NCBI RefSeq assembly: GCF_035083965.1 | Contig: NC_089722.1 | Coordinates: 21,879,142 to 21,943,141, forward strand | DNA length: 64,000 bases | Reading direction: 5' to 3' | DNA from: Branchiostoma lanceolatum | Lineage: Eukaryota > Chordata > Leptocardii > Amphioxiformes > Branchiostomatidae | In this document: one piece after another, positions 26,901-34,639 of the stretch | Position numbering within the stretch: position 1 is the first letter of the stretch | Layout: every line of letters starts with the position of its first letter | The notes under the pieces: model-generated | Seen by the model: the letters and a program-made list of their open reading frames with translations, nothing else | Told to the model about the DNA's origin: nothing | Database searches by the model: none | Program-made: the position numbers and the translations under genes

Positions 26901-27749
26901 CCAATAACATCACAGTGAACAACTCAACAAGGCAGCTTGTTCAGAACTTGGGCCGCTCCTTTGAGAAGCAAACCTTTGAGAAGCAAACAAGCAGACATTA
27001 TAATGACTTGTCACTGTACGCAATCACAATGATTATGCACTGTATAATCTGTATAATGAATATTCGCGAGGCCAATCCAATCTGTATTATAGCTGGGACC
27101 GAGGGCAAGGGTGATGCCGAATACACCATGTTGTATTCTCTATGTACTGTACATTTATGCACATGATTTTAAAAGGGCATTTAAAGTCACGGTACATAGT
27201 AGTTGCAGACAAGTACTACAACTTATCATTGAATGTATAGTTTGCAGAGTCCCTCCATGCTGCAAAACGATATCAAGTAGAAATAGCATTGTTACTTAAA
27301 ATAAAATTCAAGGCTTCCTCTTACGTGCTCTGATACACGTACAACATAAAAATATTTGTGTACGTTGCAGCTTGTAAGTTGTAGCTCTGAGTCTGACGCA
27401 TGAGACTCTTTTTCCGCCCCCCTCCCCAAAATATTTATACTCTACATGTATATATATAGTCTACAGTCCTTCATTTTCACATCTACATGACCCCCCTTTT
27501 CTTCTAAGCGGAACAGAACCGAAGGAGTCTCGTCTCAGTACCACACAAAGGGTACAGATCCATACAAATTATTTCTTTTCTTACTTATTTTTGTCATCAC
27601 CAGCTGACGCCTGCACCACCATCACACATGGCGGCGCGGCCATGATTGATCGATCGTTCGTACATTCTAAAACTGGACAACGTTCTGAACACTAGAAAAA
27701 TCACGTTGTACTCACCTATATCGCTGTCACTGCAGGCAAAACTTGCCAT
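8807..27749 (-). CDS. wsb1: WD repeat and SOCS box protein (WSB1/WSB2 orthologue), whole gene span
   Basis: Nine coding exons can be joined with matching phases and consensus GT-AG sites: 27716-27749, 19487-19661, 16268-16494, 13675-13784, 12223-12345, 11635-11807, 10382-10495 or 10920-11033, 9532-9642, and 8807-8966. They total 1227 bp, or 408 residues, against roughly 400-420 in vertebrate WSB proteins. The product begins MASF and has FAPDNSYFAWS, IDCGEHVWAVAFGSSV, VRDLQFAPDG and a series of WD-repeat blades. It ends in a SOCS box: BC-box LQHLCRLSVRRVL and Cul5-box LPIP. In this family the propeller binds substrate and the SOCS box recruits Elongin B/C and Cullin5 to a ubiquitin ligase. The GHxFPPP segment is WSB1-like, while the ELKPG-like N terminus recalls WSB2, so it may represent the ancestor of both. 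Alternative exons are described separately. Confidence 0.93.
9273..9306 (+). repeat. (ATAAC)n microsatellite
   Basis: Six to seven copies of a five-base unit in the intron between WSB exons 8 and 9. The rest of that intron (8967-9531) and the next one (9643-10381) show nothing else beyond a diverged hairpin-family fragment near 9100. Confidence 0.9.
9532..9642 (-). CDS. wsb1: WSB exon 8
   Basis: Acceptor gactacag, donor GCTACAGG|gtaagg. It codes YVRFWSIYNEEVPVKKAQLV, then NALCCNYSPDGCCLATG, the penultimate blade with the WSB-typical N(A/G)LCC motif. Confidence 0.93.
10382..10495 (-). CDS. wsb1: WSB exon 7A (second of a duplicated exon pair)
   Basis: 114 bp, acceptor ttttccag, donor GACGACAA|gtaag. 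It codes HLFPPPSCIFSGGSNDFW, then VRHISFSHDGCHIATLCDDK, and matches the single HLFPPP exon of vertebrate WSB1 slightly better than 7B. It lies 424 bp downstream of 7B. Confidence 0.88.
10920..11033 (-). CDS. wsb1: WSB exon 7B (first of a duplicated exon pair)
   Basis: 114 bp, acceptor tcaacag, donor GACGACAA|gtaag. It codes HMYPPPSFLMMGGANDYW, then LRALSFSHDGCHVGTLCDDK. Entry and exit phases equal those of exon 7A, so it joins exon 6 to exon 8 in frame without 7A. About 25 of 38 residues are identical to 7A. Including both copies would keep the frame but would duplicate half a propeller blade. Confidence 0.85.
11635..11807 (-). CDS. wsb1: WSB exon 6
   Basis: It codes VILWDMSDYSMMRKLTGH, then VVACDFSPDGALLATGSYD and VILWDPYTG, and ends ACATTTGG|gtgagt in phase 2. 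That supplies the GG of the Gly codon completed by the first base of either alternative exon 7. Confidence 0.93.
12223..12345 (-). CDS. wsb1: WSB exon 5
   Basis: A phase 0-0 exon of 41 codons: VWDLNDDGNMKKTLKGH, then WVYSCSWSPDAKILASVG. The close match to the GNM...GHQNWVYSC segment of WSB1 fixes the identity. Acceptor tttcag, donor ACA|gtaggt. Confidence 0.93.
13675..13784 (-). CDS. wsb1: WSB exon 4
   Basis: Acceptor tgttgcag, donor CTCAAG|gtacag. It codes VIRDLQFAPDG and LASASRDKTLK, a WD blade whose final VWD comes from the next exon. Phase 1 in, phase 0 out. Confidence 0.92.
13854..14083. mobile_element. Small TIR element in WSB intron 4
   Basis: GGCTGTCTCCAG at 13854-13865 is the reverse complement of CTGGAGACAGCC at 14072-14083. 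The interior holds repeated CCGTCCC-type motifs. About 230 bp, non-coding, MITE-like, and directly followed by another TIR element. Confidence 0.65.
14101..14309. mobile_element. Small TIR element, GGCCACACCAAT family
   Basis: AGGCCACACCAAT at the left and AAATTGGTGTGGCC at the right form inverted ends about 209 bp apart. The same ends flank a longer element at 26129-26688. Confidence 0.6.
14310..16267. other. WSB intron 4 remainder, no gene seen
   Basis: AT-rich intron. Around 14530-14630 there are several GGTGCAC motifs ending in ATTTCGAGCCCTG, probably part of a repeat. Nothing else is supportable. Confidence 0.5.
16268..16494 (-). CDS. wsb1: WSB exon 3
   Basis: Acceptor gatatctgcag, donor TCAACAG|gtgaga. 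An acidic linker (EEDEGKQQGE) leads into VIDCGEHVWAVAFGSSV and LATGLQSGRIKTWDVSTG, the second blade. The linker corresponds to the variable, low-complexity region of vertebrate WSB1. Confidence 0.9.
16737..18659. mobile_element. ~1.9-kb non-autonomous DNA transposon with TIRs, in WSB intron 3
   Basis: Left end TTACTCTCATCTCCCAAATA (from 16737) and the reverse complement of the right end (to 18659) agree over about 27 bases with one difference. Inside the left end, AATAAAC(A/G)TACCCCCCGG is repeated four times; inside the right end, further AATAAACGTAC copies occur, including an inverted pair around 18624-18642. No reading frame resembles a transposase. The flanks show no clear target duplication. 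I do not recognise the superfamily. Confidence 0.65.
19487..19661 (-). CDS. wsb1: WSB exon 2
   Basis: Acceptor ccctcacag and donor GAGAT|gtaagt. It codes ADAEILYQLKPGG, then ETWCSAFAPDNSYFAWSCGH and RLVRLVPW, the conserved first propeller segment of WSB proteins. It accepts a phase-1 join from either first exon. Confidence 0.9.
21383..21608 (-). CDS. wsb1: WSB alternative first coding exon 1b, cysteine-rich N terminus
   Basis: It codes 75 residues from MELYYEF and ends at TACAAACAAG|gtgagc in phase 1, the same phase as exon 1a, so it can splice directly to exon 2 and give a 472-residue protein. The middle holds CSCEEC and CTCIDC, a C-x-C-x2-C-x7-C-x-C-x2-C pattern, then more Cys residues. 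That could bind metal (inference). I recognise no known domain, and no such extension is typical of WSB proteins. An acceptor-like site at about 21643 with a pyrimidine-rich tract could join it to an upstream untranslated exon. Confidence 0.6.
22300..24500. other. WSB intron 1, no gene seen
   Basis: AT-rich intron between the alternative first exons. A CRE-like TGACGTCA lies at 23286-23293. Poorly conserved TGCAA/TTGCAG-rich motifs at 23510-23600 and 24660-24780 look like fragments of one repeat family. Confidence 0.4.
24528..24600 (-). promoter_or_regulatory. Candidate internal promoter / 5' UTR exon of WSB
   Basis: CpG-rich sequence contains CAAGATGGCGGC (minus strand, around 24565-24576), a YY1-type element common close to transcription starts, followed by a good donor CTTGAG|gtcagt at 24528. 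The ATG in it reads only 14 codons to the donor in phase 2, which does not match exon 2. It is therefore more likely an untranslated leader for exon 1b than a coding exon. Confidence 0.35.
25824..25840 (+). repeat. Poly-C tract
   Basis: A run of 17 C. A second run of about 12 C lies at 26170-26181. Such runs are unreliable in assembly. Confidence 0.9.
26041..26129. mobile_element. Small TAGCCTG...CAGGCTA element with 11-bp flanking repeat
   Basis: Inverted ends TAGCCTG and CAGGCTA. The direct repeat AAGGCCACACC occurs at 26030-26040 and 26129-26139, overlapping the last base of the element. Related copies lie at 29213-29291 and as a partial tandem copy to about 29361, sharing GGTCAGTAACCTCCGGCCGA. 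Confidence 0.65.
26129..26688. mobile_element. TIR element, GGCCACACCAATTTAATTT family
   Basis: The left end AAGGCCACACCAATTTAATT and right end AATTAAATTGGTGTGGCCTA are inverted copies about 560 bp apart. No coding sequence was recognised inside. Confidence 0.6.
27716..27749 (-). CDS. wsb1: WSB exon 1a, canonical start
   Basis: It codes MASFACSDSDI plus one base before donor GATATAG|gtgagt. Phase 1 fits exon 2 exactly. The MASF start matches the beginning of vertebrate WSB1. In-frame ATGs lie upstream (27756-27758 and 27801-27803), so the start is chosen by homology. CpG-containing sequence upstream is consistent with a promoter and 5' UTR. Confidence 0.75.
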
Positions 27750-28340
27750 TACACGCATAACTATCAATGGACGATCGATCTGCGGCCTTCTTCTGATAGT
27801 CAACTGGGATGTTGTAACGTTTCAGTGAGTTTTTCTGCTGAGGATTTGCCCACCCCACTCGTCAGACTCGAACGCTTTCTCGTCCTCTGTTCTAGCTCAG
27901 AACTCGATTATTTTCCTCAGGAAAAGCCCAGAACTGGTAGAAGATGCAGTAGGAACTTCCGTGTTTGCCTTGACGCACCGTAGCACGCTAAGAGTGAAAG
28001 TATATCTGCACAAACGTGGACAAAATAGACTGTCCTCAAGTCGATCAACAAAAACCCTCCCTCAACGGAACTGGACGTTTACATATGACGCGTCATGGGC
28101 GAAACCAAGGCTGCAGAAATTATGGGGGTGCGAGATTGAGGGGTATTTTTGTAACACCGCCACTCATAATCAAGAGCGTGAATTTAATTCAATGTCAACT
28201 GCGCAAACAATGGATAATCATGACCAAGAGAACAATTGAGACCTTGATGAACCCTGCCTTTGAGGCGTCAGCTGTTCTAAGACGCAATAACTATTGAATA
28301 CGAACAATCAAATAAAAAAAAGGCGTGTCGTTCACAATAG

Positions 28341-28612
28341 TAGCCTCCTTCGCAGACTTCCTATGAACAGCGGTGTTTATATTGGGGGGGGGGGGGGGGG
28401 GCAAGGTTCTCTAAAGGGAGTTGTGTAGCCAAGGGAGTTGTGTAGACGAGGGACGACGTAATGAACAGCGATGAACAGCGTCCTTCCAGAAATGAACAGC
28501 GTCGTCCCTCGTCTACACTCCCTTGGCTACACAACTCCCTTTAGAGAACCTTGCCCCCCCCCCCCCCCCAATATAAACACCGCTGTTCATAGGAAGTCTG
28601 CGAAGGAGGCTA
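28341..28612. mobile_element. 272-bp foldback element with long inverted arms and G/C tracts, copy 1
   Basis: Both ends read TAGCCTCCTTCGCAGAC. The arms are about 110-130 bp and near-perfect inverted copies; the left arm holds a G run of about 18-19 and the right arm the matching C run. The direct repeat CACAATAG at 28333-28340 and 28613-28620 looks like an 8-bp target duplication. That size suggests a hAT-like mobiliser (inference). No protein is encoded. Confidence 0.88.
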
Positions 28613-28782
28613 CACAATAGGTTCTCCAGGAACATTGTAAAACAAATGATTGCATTATCTAGGCTCTTCTTTAGGAATTACTATAATAACAGTTAAAGTG
28701 AGAAAGTTTTATTGAAACTAGGAAAGTGAGAAAGTGATAAATTATCTTAATTTTGGACAGCCCAGCTCTGCTCTGCTCTCCA

Positions 28783-28945
28783 AGCAGAGGTTGGACTCCA
28801 GCTAGCTGTTTTTGACGTGTTTAAGGCGCTTTTGTCGGGCTTTCTATTGGTGGACCGGGGACATAAAGAAAACGGGACAAAATAGAAAGCCTGACAAAAG
28901 CGCCTAAAAACCCGTCAAAAGCCGACTGGAGCCCAACCTCTGCTC
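28783..28945. mobile_element. Foldback element, about 160 bp
   Basis: GCAGAGGTTGG at the left pairs with CCAACCTCTGC at the right. Inside, AAGGCGCTTTTGTCGGGCTT pairs with a matching segment containing GACAAAAGCGCC. No clear target duplication. Confidence 0.7.
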
Positions 28946-29212
28946 AGGAGAGTACATGGAGTCCAGCCTAACGGAATGCGTTTAATGAATGGGGATAGAA
29001 ACAAAGATGGATGAATACTGGACCGAGTAATTACACTGAATGACGCACAACAACTGTTGACAATACTACAGCCTCAGGCGACATGATTTTCAACGGTTGG
29101 TTTGATACATGTACGAAGGAGCTGCCAACATGTACAAGTATAACCATCTACGGGACAATTGATTGAATGGTAATACAGGCACTGTGATTGAGTATAGATG
29201 CATCGTGAGTAG

Positions 29213-29361
29213 CCTGACGAATCGCGCTCCTAGTGGCCAGCCGGTCCTGGGGTCAGTAACCTCCGGCCGAAAGCTTGTGTAAATACAGGCTACATCGTGA
29301 GCATAGAAGAGATATAGGGGTCAGTAACCTCCGGCCGAGAGCTTGTGTAAATCACAGGCTA
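29213..29361. mobile_element. TAGCCTG element with partial tandem copy
   Basis: The first unit runs from TAGCCTGACGAATC to TACAGGCTA at about 29291. The segment from GGGGTCAGTAACCTCCGGCC to CAGGCTACATCGTGAGCATA is then repeated, so the element has suffered a local tandem duplication. Confidence 0.65.
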
Positions 29362-29399
29362 CATCGTGAGCATAGATCTAGAGATATAGCGTGTACCGT

Positions 29400-30500
29400 G
29401 TACGATATTCACCGTAGTGTACTGAACGCAATACTGCTAATAGTTAAACATTAGTACTATCTTTTTTTGTTTATAATGACCATATCGCAGCGTCAAAGGT
29501 AGAAATATAGTATGTGAAAACTTTTGAATTCGGGGTCTATTTGCCTGGCTGGTGGGCATAAGCTATATATGAAAGTTGTCTGCTGTTGTTTTCTTACAAT
29601 GTTTGAGTCGACGATTTGTGAATCATATATGTAGCTTCACACTCGTTGATGCATACATGATCGTCACGGTTGGTAGATACTAGTAGGTTGTGATTTATCT
29701 TTGTGGTGAATGTGCAATGAAATGTTGTGTAGGGCCATTAATGCAGGATATAGAAACAGTTTTGTGTGCAAAGACTGTCCAGTTGTAATACAATGCAATA
29801 ATTAATCTAGATAAGGTGGCTAGTTTTGGCATTTTGATTTAATCATGATCAATAAAGTTGTTCATAGAATGACTTATCTTGCCATGTGCTAAGTACTGGT
29901 GCTGATTTTGTGACCAGGAGCATTCGGCTACTGTTGGATGGATTAAAAGTGAGCGACCTTTATTAATCAATGTCAGTACTGCAGAAAAAAAGGAAAACCT
30001 ACACAACAAGTCACAGCTTTCCTCTGCGAGGGCTGCAGCAGGAACTACCATCTCATGGTTTAGTCTGTATAACAATCATAGCTCCAGCTCAAAGACCAGG
30101 CACGTACCAACGTGTACTTAGACGGACGGATGACGTTGATAACTGCAGCAGAACTGTCATTGCAGTAATTACTTAAGCAGCTAGGGGTCCCCACTGACAG
30201 GTCGACCAACACATGCATGATGGTAACAGGTCATGTGAGCATGTAGTGAAGGGCCTAACATCTACGGGACACAAAAATGTCTGTTTCATTGTAGGGCAGT
30301 GAACCTAGCTACCTTTATTTCATTGAAACATTTGGAGAGACTCAGCATTTTCCTTACCTTTCTCTTATATTACTACCTTCGTCCCAAATTTAACTTCGCG
30401 GTCATGATGGTCGACCTGTGTAACTATGAGACCCTATGACCCTCTGACGAACAGATTGAAAAGCAACTGTTTAACCTCTCTGCCATTACTAACATAACAT
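29400..30500. other. Intergenic, no gene seen
   Basis: AT-rich sequence between the WSB 5' side and the first MIF-like gene. Short reading frames have no exon-like borders. Confidence 0.5.
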
Positions 30501-30505
30501 TCAAC

Positions 30506-30604
30506 ATGCCATACGCACTGGTCCGGGCGAACTTCGATGTCCCTGATGAATTTGACCGCAAGTTGTCCAAGTTCATGTCGGAGCAGTTTAAGAAGCACGA
30601 AGGA
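30506..30604 (+). CDS. MIF-like copy 1, exon 1
   Basis: 33 codons, MPYALVRANFDVPDEFD to FKKHEG, donor GAAGGA|gtgagt. The start is fixed by the MP dipeptide and by equal exon length in copy 2. Confidence 0.8.
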
Positions 30605-32407
30605 GTGAGTAGCTCATGTAAAGTTACAATCAATGCGTTCAGAAAGAAGTTGGTAAAACTGGACTCTGAGCTGCTCTTTGTTGACAAAATGCTAATGTTA
30701 TTTTCTATGTGGCTGCATTAGAAATAACCTTTCTTTATTTTGCACCCTCTAGGGCTATACACAAACAGTTACTGTAACGTCAATGAACACATTTGAAACG
30801 GTGCGGGTGCCAAACGTTTTAGGTATCCCGACCCTTGGCAAGGTCAGAAACTGCAACACACTAACAAGGAGTTGAAAAAGGAGTTCTTTAATCTGTAATG
30901 TTACTCCCTTTTGTACAACTAGAAGTAAAACGGTCTCCAAGCAGGAAGAACGTTTTCTACGTGTCGCAACCTTGAGTGGAAGGGCTGGCTTAGTGAAGAC
31001 CCATGCGAAAGTTTGGCTCTTAGAAAATTAGATTTATTTTATATTTCATTTTCTTTCTTCATAGTTCTTGTGTGTAGACGTCCAGGTCAACAAGCGGAGC
31101 CTTCGAAGTGGAACGACTGACAGGTTCGTGTACTGTGACCTGCGCGTGGCTGACACAATGCTGACCAATGAGAGCGACCGAAGCAGATGGTTCAAGGCAT
31201 TCGGCGACTTCTTCGTCCAGGAGCTCGGTGTGGAACTCCTGAGGTCAGTCTAGTCTCATCACAGATTCATAAAAAACGTCCCTGCAGTTCCAGAGCAAGC
31301 CGATAGAAGGCCCAAACACACAACGCTTCTTCCTTACACATCACAAGCTGTATCTGCCACCAAAACATTAAGGCCATAGCACGTCCAGGTTCTGCTGCAG
31401 TGCCAAGGTCACATACCAGGGGGTCCAAAATCGACCATGAACTTTGTCTTTCCAACACCTACCCACATATCAAATATCATTGTAATCCATCTAGAGCTTA
31501 TTGAGTTAAGTTATGCTGACTACAAAAAGCCGGAAACACAAACACACACACAGACACACTTCAAGCATGGAGATAATGATGATGTACATGAAGATGAGAG
31601 TAGTAGGCATGCTACCGTTTCGTAAAAGAAGTGAGGAGAGGGGAGTTCGTGGGTAGACTTTTTTCATGGTTCAGCTATGGGTCTGGTCACATTCGTCGTA
31701 CAATCGTCGTGCGGGACCGCAAACTGAGGGCATTATTGGGTTAGACGTCGTGCACGTGTAAAACAAGGGCTGTCTTGGATACGTGTACGTGGTTGATTCT
31801 GTCCCTGAAACTCATACGATAGGCCAATTTATATACAACTCTATGCATAAACGAGACATTGTTTTACATTCCTGACAAAAATTACTATCATCGTCATCAT
31901 TACATTGTATACAGTTTTAGCCATTAAAATGCACATTATTAGATCAATTGTTATTCATGTTATACTTATAGATAAGGTATTTGAAATATTAACTAAAATA
32001 TTAGAAATAGTCGATTGTTATGTATCTACAAAATTGCCATACATTGTACCCGTTACAATTGTCTCGCAATAAAGTTCTTCTTCTTCATCAATATCGCAAG
32101 AAGACCTTCGACGACTGTGACCGCACCACAAGAGACGCAAAAGTTGCAAGTGAAATTTGCTGCAAAACGACACCTGATCACTACATTCTGTCTGTTTGAC
32201 GTGGAAAAAAACACTTGATATTTCAGTCAGGCGAGGCGTACTTCAGAGTATAAAGATGTCTACATATACCACATAGGTCGCCTTAGTCTGATTTCTTCTT
32301 GTTTCAGATGTATAGTGATGTTTCAACCGACAACTGCAGACTGTGAGGCGATTGAGGGAAAGTTGGTGACACAGTGGACCCCTCCTGCCGACTGGTACGG
32401 CCTGTAG
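30506..32407 (+). CDS. MIF/D-dopachrome tautomerase-like protein, copy 1
   Basis: Three exons, 30506-30604, 31065-31243 and 32308-32407, join in frame to 125 residues (human MIF has 115 with its Met). The product starts MPYALVRANFDV, keeping the Pro after Met that is the catalytic base of the tautomerase superfamily. Exon 1 ends in phase 0 and exon 2 in phase 2, as in vertebrate MIF genes. DVQVNKRSLRSG and VYCDLRVADT fall at the VHVVPDQ and CALCSL positions; only one Cys of the MIF CxxC remains. FFVQELGVELLRCIVMF matches the late helix and strand. Introns carry repeat debris, including a retroelement 3' end near 31985-32095. AATAAA lies at 32478-32483. Identity is by family pattern; activity is untested. 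Confidence 0.75.
31065..31243 (+). CDS. MIF-like copy 1, exon 2
   Basis: Acceptor ctttcttcatag, donor CTGAG|gtcagt. It codes FLCVDVQVNKRSLRSG through FFVQELGVELL. Phase 0 in, phase 2 out. Confidence 0.8.
31375..31545 (-). repeat. Dispersed copy of the 3201-4120 repeat
   Basis: The reverse complement shares GGTCGATTTTGG, the CCCCCTGG segment and TTTGATATGTGGGTAGGTGT with the tandem units, and is followed by a short CA-rich stretch. It lies within intron 2 of MIF-like copy 1. Confidence 0.7.
31985..32095 (+). mobile_element. Non-LTR retrotransposon 3' end fragment
   Basis: CCATACATTGTACC, then TCGCAATAAAGTTCTTCTTC. A minus-strand counterpart at 40455-40570 has CCATACATTGTACC and GTGCAATAAAGTTCTTCC. 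The shared tail with a built-in poly(A) signal suggests one LINE-like family. Confidence 0.5.
32308..32407 (+). CDS. MIF-like copy 1, exon 3
   Basis: Acceptor cttgtttcag. It codes CIVMFQPTTADCEAIEG, then KLVTQWTPPADWYGL and TAG. The C terminus is longer than in MIF. Confidence 0.78.
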
Positions 32408-32831
32408 ACCGTAGTCACGGTGTCGTCTGACTGGTGGAATTTCAAAATGACTGATAGTACAGAAATTGACATACCTGAATAAAAGATGTGATCTCAATGG
32501 CACGAGAGTCTTAACATTGTTACTTAGTGCCATAGTTCTAAGGTTACAATATAGCTGACGGTGAAAAGATTACACCGAAGATGACCAGTTTTTGCACCAT
32601 TATTTTGACAGGACACAACACCACACAATACACAATGTGATAATGACATTTAAGACTTCAAAACTCTGTCCAAAACGACATAGTAGTCTGAGTAGATCGA
32701 GTGTAATGCTAGTAGTTTACACAAAGGGTCCAATTGTTCGAGAAGTGCGGTAATGACATCACGGTGACCCCAGCCGTCGTTATCATCTCCACGAAAAATG
32801 GAGATATTGTTTTGAGTGTGTCTATTCGTAT

Positions 32832-32890
32832 GTCTGTCTGTCTGTGTGTGTGTGTGTGTGTGTATGTGTGTGTGTGTGTGTGTGTGTGTT
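32832..32890 (+). repeat. (TG)n microsatellite
   Basis: An interrupted TG run beside a single copy of the dispersed 310-bp repeat (32903-33000). The reading frames across it are artefacts. Confidence 0.9.
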
Positions 32891-33012
32891 TGTGTTTTTG
32901 TATTTACAAAGTTATGGATGGATTGTGATCGGATATTTGGTATGCGGGTAGGTGTTGGGAAGACAAAGTTCAAGGTTTGGCCCCTTGGCATGCACCATGT
33001 GACATTGTTTAC

Positions 33013-33018
33013 TATAAG
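33013..33018 (+). promoter_or_regulatory. Candidate TATA box of MIF-like copy 2
   Basis: TATAAG about 148 bp upstream of the start codon, leaving room for a 5' UTR of roughly 120 bp. Position and sequence only. Confidence 0.35.
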
Positions 33019-33160
33019 AGACGCATGATTTTACCATGAACTGGACTTTGTTCTGTCGACCTTTGTATCGTATCCTCAGCCCTCTGTTGAACAGCAGACA
33101 CCCGGTACCCTTGCCCTCCCTCGCTCACTACCCTGGGTACAAGATCAGGACCGTTTCACC

Positions 33161-33259
33161 ATGCCGTACGCACTTGTCAGGACCAACTTCGACGTTCAGG
33201 AAGATTTTGACGGCAAACTTTCCAAGCTCATGTCCGACTTGTTTAAGGTAGACGAAAAG
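33161..33259 (+). CDS. MIF-like copy 2, exon 1
   Basis: 33 codons starting MPYALVRTNF and ending KVDEK, donor GAAAAG|gtaagc. Phase 0 out, as in copy 1. Confidence 0.8.
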
Positions 33260-34583
33260 GTAAGCATTTAGGCTACACGATGAGTTTGACTCATATAGAA
33301 TTTGAAAAGCGTTCAACACCACAGCATCATCTAGCATTTATACGAAGTACTGCAGTCTGCAAAGGAAAGAAAAGAAGCATTTTTGTTCAACCGTCACCAA
33401 CTGCTGCATGGAGATAGTACTCTATTCTATCAAAAGTGATACATAAGTTTTGATGTTATTCCATCATTGTCCGGTCATCACGGTAAAAATGCTGATGATA
33501 ATATCTAGACGCACAGAGCAAGCAAAACAAACGAACAAACAAACACACACAAAAGAGCATGTTTGCATTTGAATGGGGAAAAAGATAAACTAGCCTTATC
33601 ATTACAATATATACCACCACACAGGTGGTCTGTGTCGAAGTCCTGGTTAATAAGCGCATGCTCCGTAACGGCAGCCATGAGCGGTACGTGTACTGTGACC
33701 TGCGCAGACCGGCCAGCGTGATGACCATGGACAACAAGGTCACGTGGGCCAAGGTCCTGAGCGAATTCTTCATGGAGGAACTTCGCGTAGAGCCTTTAAG
33801 GTAAATAAGATGGTTTTAATAATGATAATTATCTTTGTTGCATATTCATTCCAGAGTGCTAAATGCACATATGACCACACCGGCACACGGATATAAAATA
33901 CAAAGCATGAAACACCAGAATACTACATTCTAACGCTAAACTGTACACTTATCAAACACCGTTTATACTATTGTTAATCTATACAACTACATGTAATAGT
34001 TTCCAGGCCGGTTTCTTCTCTTTTTTATATATACGGACACATATCAACTGCATGTTGTCTCCACTATATGTTCATTCGTGCATGATATCAGGTAGTTGAA
34101 TGTATCCAGCTTTGACAATTTCTGACACTTGTTATACCAAGACAGGTCCAAATGTACCGTAAAAAGACTAATATTTTCCACCACGAAATGCATATTGATC
34201 TAACATATCTTTCTACCAGCTCTTTCTATTTGATTTCTTCAATTTGACTTTCCCATTAAATGCACTAATAAGCATACATACTTTGCTCCAGAGTTTTGCC
34301 AATGCCATGTTGATTAAATGGATGACATCTAAAGACTTGCAAGGTCCGCATTCTTATAAGCAATGTACGTAATGCTATAACTTACTTTGTGCTTCTTCGA
34401 AACCCCGAAAGAGGGCTCTTTTAATAATGATTTGGAGACCATTTGATTTTCGGGATATCGCTTTTACGTAGTGTAGACAGAGCCATTGTAGCAGAGAGGG
34501 AGGGGGAAATGTTTCTTACTTCTTTATTTCTTCTTCTCAGGTGCACGGTGTCTTTCCAGCTGGAACCCCCGAAGACCATATAG
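33161..34583 (+). CDS. MIF/D-dopachrome tautomerase-like protein, copy 2, C-terminally shortened
   Basis: Three exons, 33161-33259, 33625-33800 and 34541-34583, give 105 residues. MPYALVRTNFDVQEDFD is nearly the same as copy 1, and exon 1 length (99 bp) and all phases are identical, so the two are tandem paralogues. VVCVEVLVNKRMLRNGS, YVYCDLRRP and EFFMEELRVEPLRCTVSF follow. The stop after PPKTI comes about 20 residues before the end of copy 1. Adding one C to the C5 run at 34566-34570 would open a frame with HIAIRGVWNGKI, which recalls AIEGKLV of copy 1. A frameshift or sequence error is therefore possible, but a natural short protein is not excluded. Confidence 0.7.
33625..33800 (+). CDS. 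MIF-like copy 2, exon 2
   Basis: Acceptor ataccaccacacag, donor CCTTTAAG|gtaaat. One codon shorter than copy 1, with the same VNKR, YVYCDLR and EL.VE.LR pattern. Confidence 0.8.
34541..34583 (+). CDS. MIF-like copy 2, exon 3 (early stop)
   Basis: Acceptor ttcttcttctcag. It codes CTVSFQLEPPKTI and TAG. The C5 run at 34566-34570 is the suspected indel site. Confidence 0.6.
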
Positions 34584-34639
34584 CCATCCGGGGAGTTTGG
34601 AACGGGAAGATAGCCATCAACTCTTTCCCCCTTCCACAA

